64,000 bases of DNA from Rhizophagus irregularis. Taxonomy: Eukaryota > Glomeromycota > Glomeromycetes > Glomerales > Glomeraceae. Below the pieces are notes generated by a model. That model was not told the DNA's origin and did not search any database. It was given only the letters and a program-made list of their open reading frames with translations. Below are positions 59,874-64,000 of the stretch, piece by piece (position 1 is the first letter of the stretch; the number at the start of each line of letters is the position of its first letter). The stretch is from positions 992,001 through 1,056,000 of the forward strand of contig NC_089455.1 in NCBI RefSeq assembly GCF_026210795.1, in the 5' to 3' direction. Position numbers and translations under genes: made by a program.

Positions 59874-60973
59874 TTACAAATAAATTGATGACTTAAAAAA
59901 TGATTGTGCCATTTGAGGTGTAATTTGACTGCATGCAATTAATAAAGCATATATTGGATCATTACAAGCATCCATAAAATCATAATTACATTTAATCCAT
60001 GATTTAATTATTGAAAATGCTGTTTCTATAGGGTTATAATCAGGAGAATAAGGTGGAAGAAAAATTACGTAACATCCCAATCCTTCTAATAGCGAAATAA
60101 GATCATCATCATAATGTATTCTGGCATTATCCATTATAATAACGCTATTATTACCAGGATAGGGATTCATTACAGGAACCTATATTGAAATATTGAGAAT
60201 TTATATAAGTTATAATTTTAAAATAATATTATAATTTTACATACCACTTGATCAAGTACAAATTTAACGAATTTATTTTTATCACATGCCCCTTTAAACA
60301 CATCAACTGCAACAAATCCATCTAAAGTAAGAGCAGACAAGATTGTATATCTTTTTCCTCGTACAAATACCACTTTTTTGCATGCACGTATATTTCTAGG
60401 AGAATATCCATATAATTCTTACAAACTTCTCTCATCCTTAGCACTTTCATCAATAAAGATTAATTGATTTGGAGTATAATGCTCACCAATAATTCCTAAA
60501 TAATGTGCACGCATAATTTCACTTCTCTCATATGCTTCTTTTTGTAACTTTATAAAAAAAAAAAACTATAATTAGAATATGCAGTTACTAATTTTTTTCT
60601 GAAAATTAAAATTTTCAATACCTTTTTTCTGGTAATTCCTAAATAATGAAGTGATCTCCAGAGTGTTACAATAGAAGCTCTTTTTCCTGTAAGATTTTCC
60701 ATCTCACTCACCAACTCGTCTAAATACCAGTTAACTTTATCTCTAATGAGATTTTGGAGTATATACATATCATTTCTACTGAAAAGCTTTCTTCTTCCAG
60801 AAATCCCTTTATATGGATTGGTAACACACACCCATTTTTCATAAATATTTATTATTCTAGTTACAGAAGACTTGCTCATATATAATGTATTAGCAATATC
60901 TATAATGATAAAACCATCGGTATATAAATATACTACTACTCCATTGTAAATCCTCACTAAATTCTTTAGGCAT
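59874..60973 (-). pseudogene. IS630/mariner-type DDE transposase, disrupted
   Basis: Three exons on the minus strand: 60973-60622, 60547-60245 and 60179-59874. The N-terminus has a helix-turn-helix (IANTLYMSKSSVTRIINIYE) and a second one (LVSEMENLTGKRASIVTLWR). The catalytic triad is readable: FIDESAKDERS (first Asp), VIIMDNARIHYDDD (second Asp) and PPYSPDYNPIETAFS (the Glu), the order of the IS630/Tc1-mariner superfamily. Two lesions break it: a one-base shift close to the start (about 60925, between EDLQW and VVYLYTDGF) and an in-frame TAA at about 60419-60421 after DERSL. It would have cut and pasted the element at TA sites. Confidence 0.88.
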
Positions 60974-61424
60974 GAGGTATTTCTATTTATAAATAAGATA
61001 AAATTTTAGTTGAATAAGCAGAAATAATCATAAATATAGTATAGAACCTAATGTTGAAGTAAATCTAACAAATGGAAGCGAAATAAATCTAAAAAATACA
61101 TACACAAGGTCTTTTCTATCAAGAAATAAATATTTCAGTTCAAAATTTTAGTTGAACAAGCGTTATAATTGTAGTGATTGCAATATATAATGTGGACCGA
61201 ATGTTGAATCGCTAGTAATCTTCTAATAAATAGAAAAAAAAATTCAAAGAAAGTACAAAAACATACGCGTTATAACTCAATCATCATGCGTAATACAAAA
61301 AATTTGCATGTTGATAAGCAAAGCATAAAGTTTTATATGTACTACTTTACAAAATCACGAGTTTTTGCCAATTTTATTATAATTGATCAACATAGTGCAG
61401 ATTCAATCAAATCGAAAACGGCGA

Positions 61425-63352
61425 TAAATAAATAATTATATTTTAAAATATTAAAAAAAAATTAATTTTATATTTATTTAAGATTAATTTAAATTAATTT
61501 ATTAAAAATGAATTTTACTTTGATTTATATATAATTTAATATATTAAATTTTTTAAATTTTTTAAATTAGAATTTTATAAAATATCTTTAAATAAGTCAT
61601 GAATTATACTTTTAGATCTAAAGTTTAAATAAAAAGTTAAAAATTGGAATTATGTAGTAATCTAATTTTGATGATTTTTTTTTGGTTTGTAACTTTGTAA
61701 TTTAAAAAAAAAAATTATTAAAATTAAATTATTGGATACTATAATATTTGCAAAATACAAATTTTTGAATTTTAGTAAAAAAGTGTGATTTTGGCTAATT
61801 TTAATATCTTATTTTAGCATTAAAATTTTATAAAAAATTTTTATTTTTTAAATTTTTTTTTTAGTTTTTTTAGTTTTTTTTAAAAACTTTTTTTTAATTG
61901 TAATACATTTATGAATTTATTAAATTAAAAAAAATAGGATGGATATATATTAAGTAAAGAACTATTTATATAATTCTAATATTATTAATCTATAAATTAC
62001 CTTAAATAAACAGTTTTATTGAATAGATAGTTAGGATTTATTATTTTTATAAAAAACAATTTAATAATTAATCTTTTATTTTTATTAAAATCCATTTATT
62101 ACAGTTTACTCTTGATATATTGTAAGAACAAAGGAAACTATATTAAAAAATGAAAATATAAGTTTAAGAAATGCCTTTTAATATTAACAACATATCTATG
62201 AATATAAAAATAAAATAAGTTTATATTAAGAAGACTTAAAGAAAAAATAAAGAAAAAATAAAAATTATATTTGTAAAAAAAAAATGGTTAGAAATAAAAT
62301 TTAAACTGAAAAAATTTAAATTTCAATAAAATATACTTTAGGTGATTTTTTACCTAGTGAATTTTACTTCTGGTATACATTAAGATTATTAAATAAGATA
62401 AATAAGTATTAAATTATAGTTTATTATTATAAAGGCATACTAAAATACTTGCAATTCTAGTTATAATGTGTTAGCAGGCTTTATATATATAAATTATAAA
62501 ATCATATTTAACAATCTGGTTTTTTTTAATATAAAGAAATATATAAAATAGTTTTATTTCTTATCATTATTTAACCTTAAAATCTTAATTTTAATCTTAA
62601 AGAAATCAAAAATTTTAAATAGTTCCTATCAATTTTACGCATAATTAAAAACATTAAAAATAATAAAATAACGTTTTTATCTGTCTAAATTTTTTTTTTT
62701 TTTTGCAAGTTGATTATTAGTTTCTTTTCAGAAAAAGTATATAATAATTTCTCTTTTTTTTTGTAATTGATAACTAAACAATTATATAATAATATCTTAC
62801 GCTTCGCTCCGGACAATTAAAAGATGTATTCTTTCTTTAAGGTATAATAAAGGCGAAACATCTTTCAAACCTTTGTAAAAGTAAAGTGAAATATAAAAAG
62901 AATTCCAAATTAAGTAGATGTTAAATTTTTTAAAAAAAAAGTAAAAACATTACATTCGGAAAAAAATTATATATTATGTTGATTTTATGGAATTCCTTTT
63001 AGCTCTCATAAACGTTACCTTATTAAGACGCGTTATTTTAGCCAAAAAAAAATAAATATTAGCCAAAGTTCGCGTAAATTTTTTTTTTTTGTGTTGATTT
63101 TTTGAAAAAAAATGGATATATTAAATATTAAAAATTTACAAATTTTACAATGTAAAAAAAGATAAAGAACCTCTTCCGCTCCATTAATAACCAAGAGAAA
63201 ATAAATCAAGTGTTAAATATTTTACAAATTCTATAAATTTAACTTAATTAAATTATAAATATAATACATAGGCTGTATATTAGAAAATATACATCTTGTA
63301 AATAAAATAATCCATAGAAGCCATATGATAAATGACTGGCGGGATTTAATTA
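61425..63352. other. AT-rich intergenic region
   Basis: About 1.9 kb, almost all A and T, with poly-T runs and no coding frame. A slightly GC-richer spot at about 62800-62830 (TTACGCTTCGCTCCGGACAA) shows nothing recognisable. The right end is the 3' flank of the receiver-domain gene. Confidence 0.55.
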
Positions 63353-64000
63353 TTACTCTTCTCCAAGCCACTTTTCTAGCATCTCTTTCAATTGACCAAT
63401 CTTAAGTGGCTTAGTAAGATAATCATTCATCCCACTTTCTAAGCATCTATCACGAGTCCCTTGTACTGCCGAAGCTGTCAATGCTATTATTGGTATCTTT
63501 GACAATGGAGATTGAAATAATCTAATAGCTTTAGATGCATCAAAACCTGACATTTCCGGCTAAAAGAAATTATTTTTGTAATTAATAGAGTATATATGAT
63601 AATTAAAAGAAAAAAGTAAATATTGTAATTATTATTTAATTACCATAGCACAATCCATTAAAATTAAAGAAATTCTTGGAGATTCATCATTTGGAGTACT
63701 ATTTGCTATTTCTGCTTCAATTACATTAACAGCCTCTTGCCCATTTGTGGCCGATAAAGTAGGATATCCAAGTTTTGCTAATTGATGCTGAATAACTCGT
63801 AAATTTATTGGATTATCTTCCTGCAATATTTACATATTTTCGATTAAAGACCAATTAGTTATAACCAAAAAAAAAGTATTTATCAAACACTTATTAAAAG
63901 TAAACTAACCACACATAAGATACATTTTGATTTAGTTATTTTCCTTGATCGAGATTTCTGAGCACGTGGATTATTATCAGTCACATTTCTTTTAACACCA
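63353..64000 (-). CDS. Response-regulator receiver domain, C-terminal part of a probable hybrid histidine kinase (partial)
   Basis: Runs off the right edge; three exons are visible on the minus strand: beyond 64000 to 63910, 63820-63644 and 63559-63353. Together they form a receiver domain. CILCVEDNPINLRVIQHQLA gives the acidic pocket (E-D), ISLILMDCAMPEMSGFDA contains the phospho-acceptor Asp (in MDCAMP), IPIIALTASAVQGTRDRC the conserved Thr/Ser, and NDYLTKPLK the conserved Lys. The protein ends LEKWLGEE. The residue ahead of the domain is basic and Ser-rich. A receiver at the extreme C-terminus is the usual layout of fungal hybrid histidine kinases, which signal to Ypd1 and Ssk1/Skn7; the kinase part is outside the window, so a stand-alone regulator is not excluded. 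Confidence 0.88.

Larger units (their letters stand above)
57919..61424. mobile_element. IS630/Tc1-mariner-type element with passenger gene, 3.5 kb
   Basis: Terminal inverted repeats of about 50 bp lie at 57919-57968 and 61375-61424. They start TCGCTATTTTCGATTTGG (left) and TCGCCGTTTTCGATTTGA (right, other strand) and share ACTATGTTGATCAATTATAA; the four differences I find are all transitions. TA dinucleotides flank both ends (57917-57918 and 61425-61426), as expected for mariner target duplication. Inside, two genes converge: a SAM-domain protein gene (plus strand) and a DDE transposase (minus strand). Both carry inactivating changes, so this copy is dead. Confidence 0.88.

Overview
The window looks like nuclear DNA of an arbuscular mycorrhizal fungus, most likely Rhizophagus irregularis or a close relative (Glomeromycotina). 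The base composition is strongly AT-rich, with long poly-A/T runs and many short introns, mostly GT-AG and under about 100 bp. The gene families are ones expanded in that lineage: F-box proteins with divergent leucine-rich tails, BTB-BACK-TLDc proteins, TKL-like kinases with a Cys-rich N-terminal module, FAR1-related Mutator transposases, and IS630/mariner elements with a SAM-domain passenger gene. The species call is inference from family recognition; no alignment was run.

Layout. 0.4-7.1 kb: an 11-repeat Myb/SANT protein, a 14-exon F-BAR/RhoGAP protein and the proteasome/TREX-2 subunit Sem1/Dss1, all on the plus strand. 7.1-16.7 kb: a gene-poor, extremely AT-rich block with a small inverted-repeat element, a SINE-like insertion with a 14-bp target duplication, and a satellite array of about five to six copies of a ~0.5-kb unit. 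16.7-25.6 kb: an RGS-domain protein, a membrane-anchored low-complexity protein (minus strand) and a DHA1-type MFS transporter. 27.1-36.5 kb: two F-box proteins (minus strand) and a protein kinase. 36.9-39.4 kb: a nearly complete hAT transposon with perfect 8-bp target duplication. 40.4-50.8 kb: a dense cluster holding a TMF1/Sgm1-type golgin (13 exons), a small unknown gene, a BTB-TLDc protein, and a GRAM-VASt sterol-transfer protein of the Lam/Ltc/Aster family (8 exons). 50.8-61.4 kb: a transposon graveyard with a 422-bp snap-back element, a decayed FAR1/MULE transposase that itself carries a 169-173-bp MITE, a tract of degenerate TTAGGG telomere-type repeats, and a 3.5-kb mariner/IS630 element holding two converging decayed genes. 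63.4-64.0 kb: the receiver-domain end of a gene, probably a hybrid histidine kinase, running off the right edge.

The host genes are not an operon-like system. Several act at membranes or on the cytoskeleton and in trafficking (F-BAR RhoGAP, TMF golgin, Lam sterol transporter). Others are signalling parts (RGS, kinase, receiver domain) or ubiquitin/proteasome parts (Sem1, two F-box proteins, BTB protein). The most interesting material is the mobile and repeat DNA, especially the mariner element carrying a SAM-domain gene, the telomere-like tract next to it, and the dated decay in the MULE copy. Exon boundaries were worked out by hand from splice signals and reading-frame continuity and have not been checked against transcripts.
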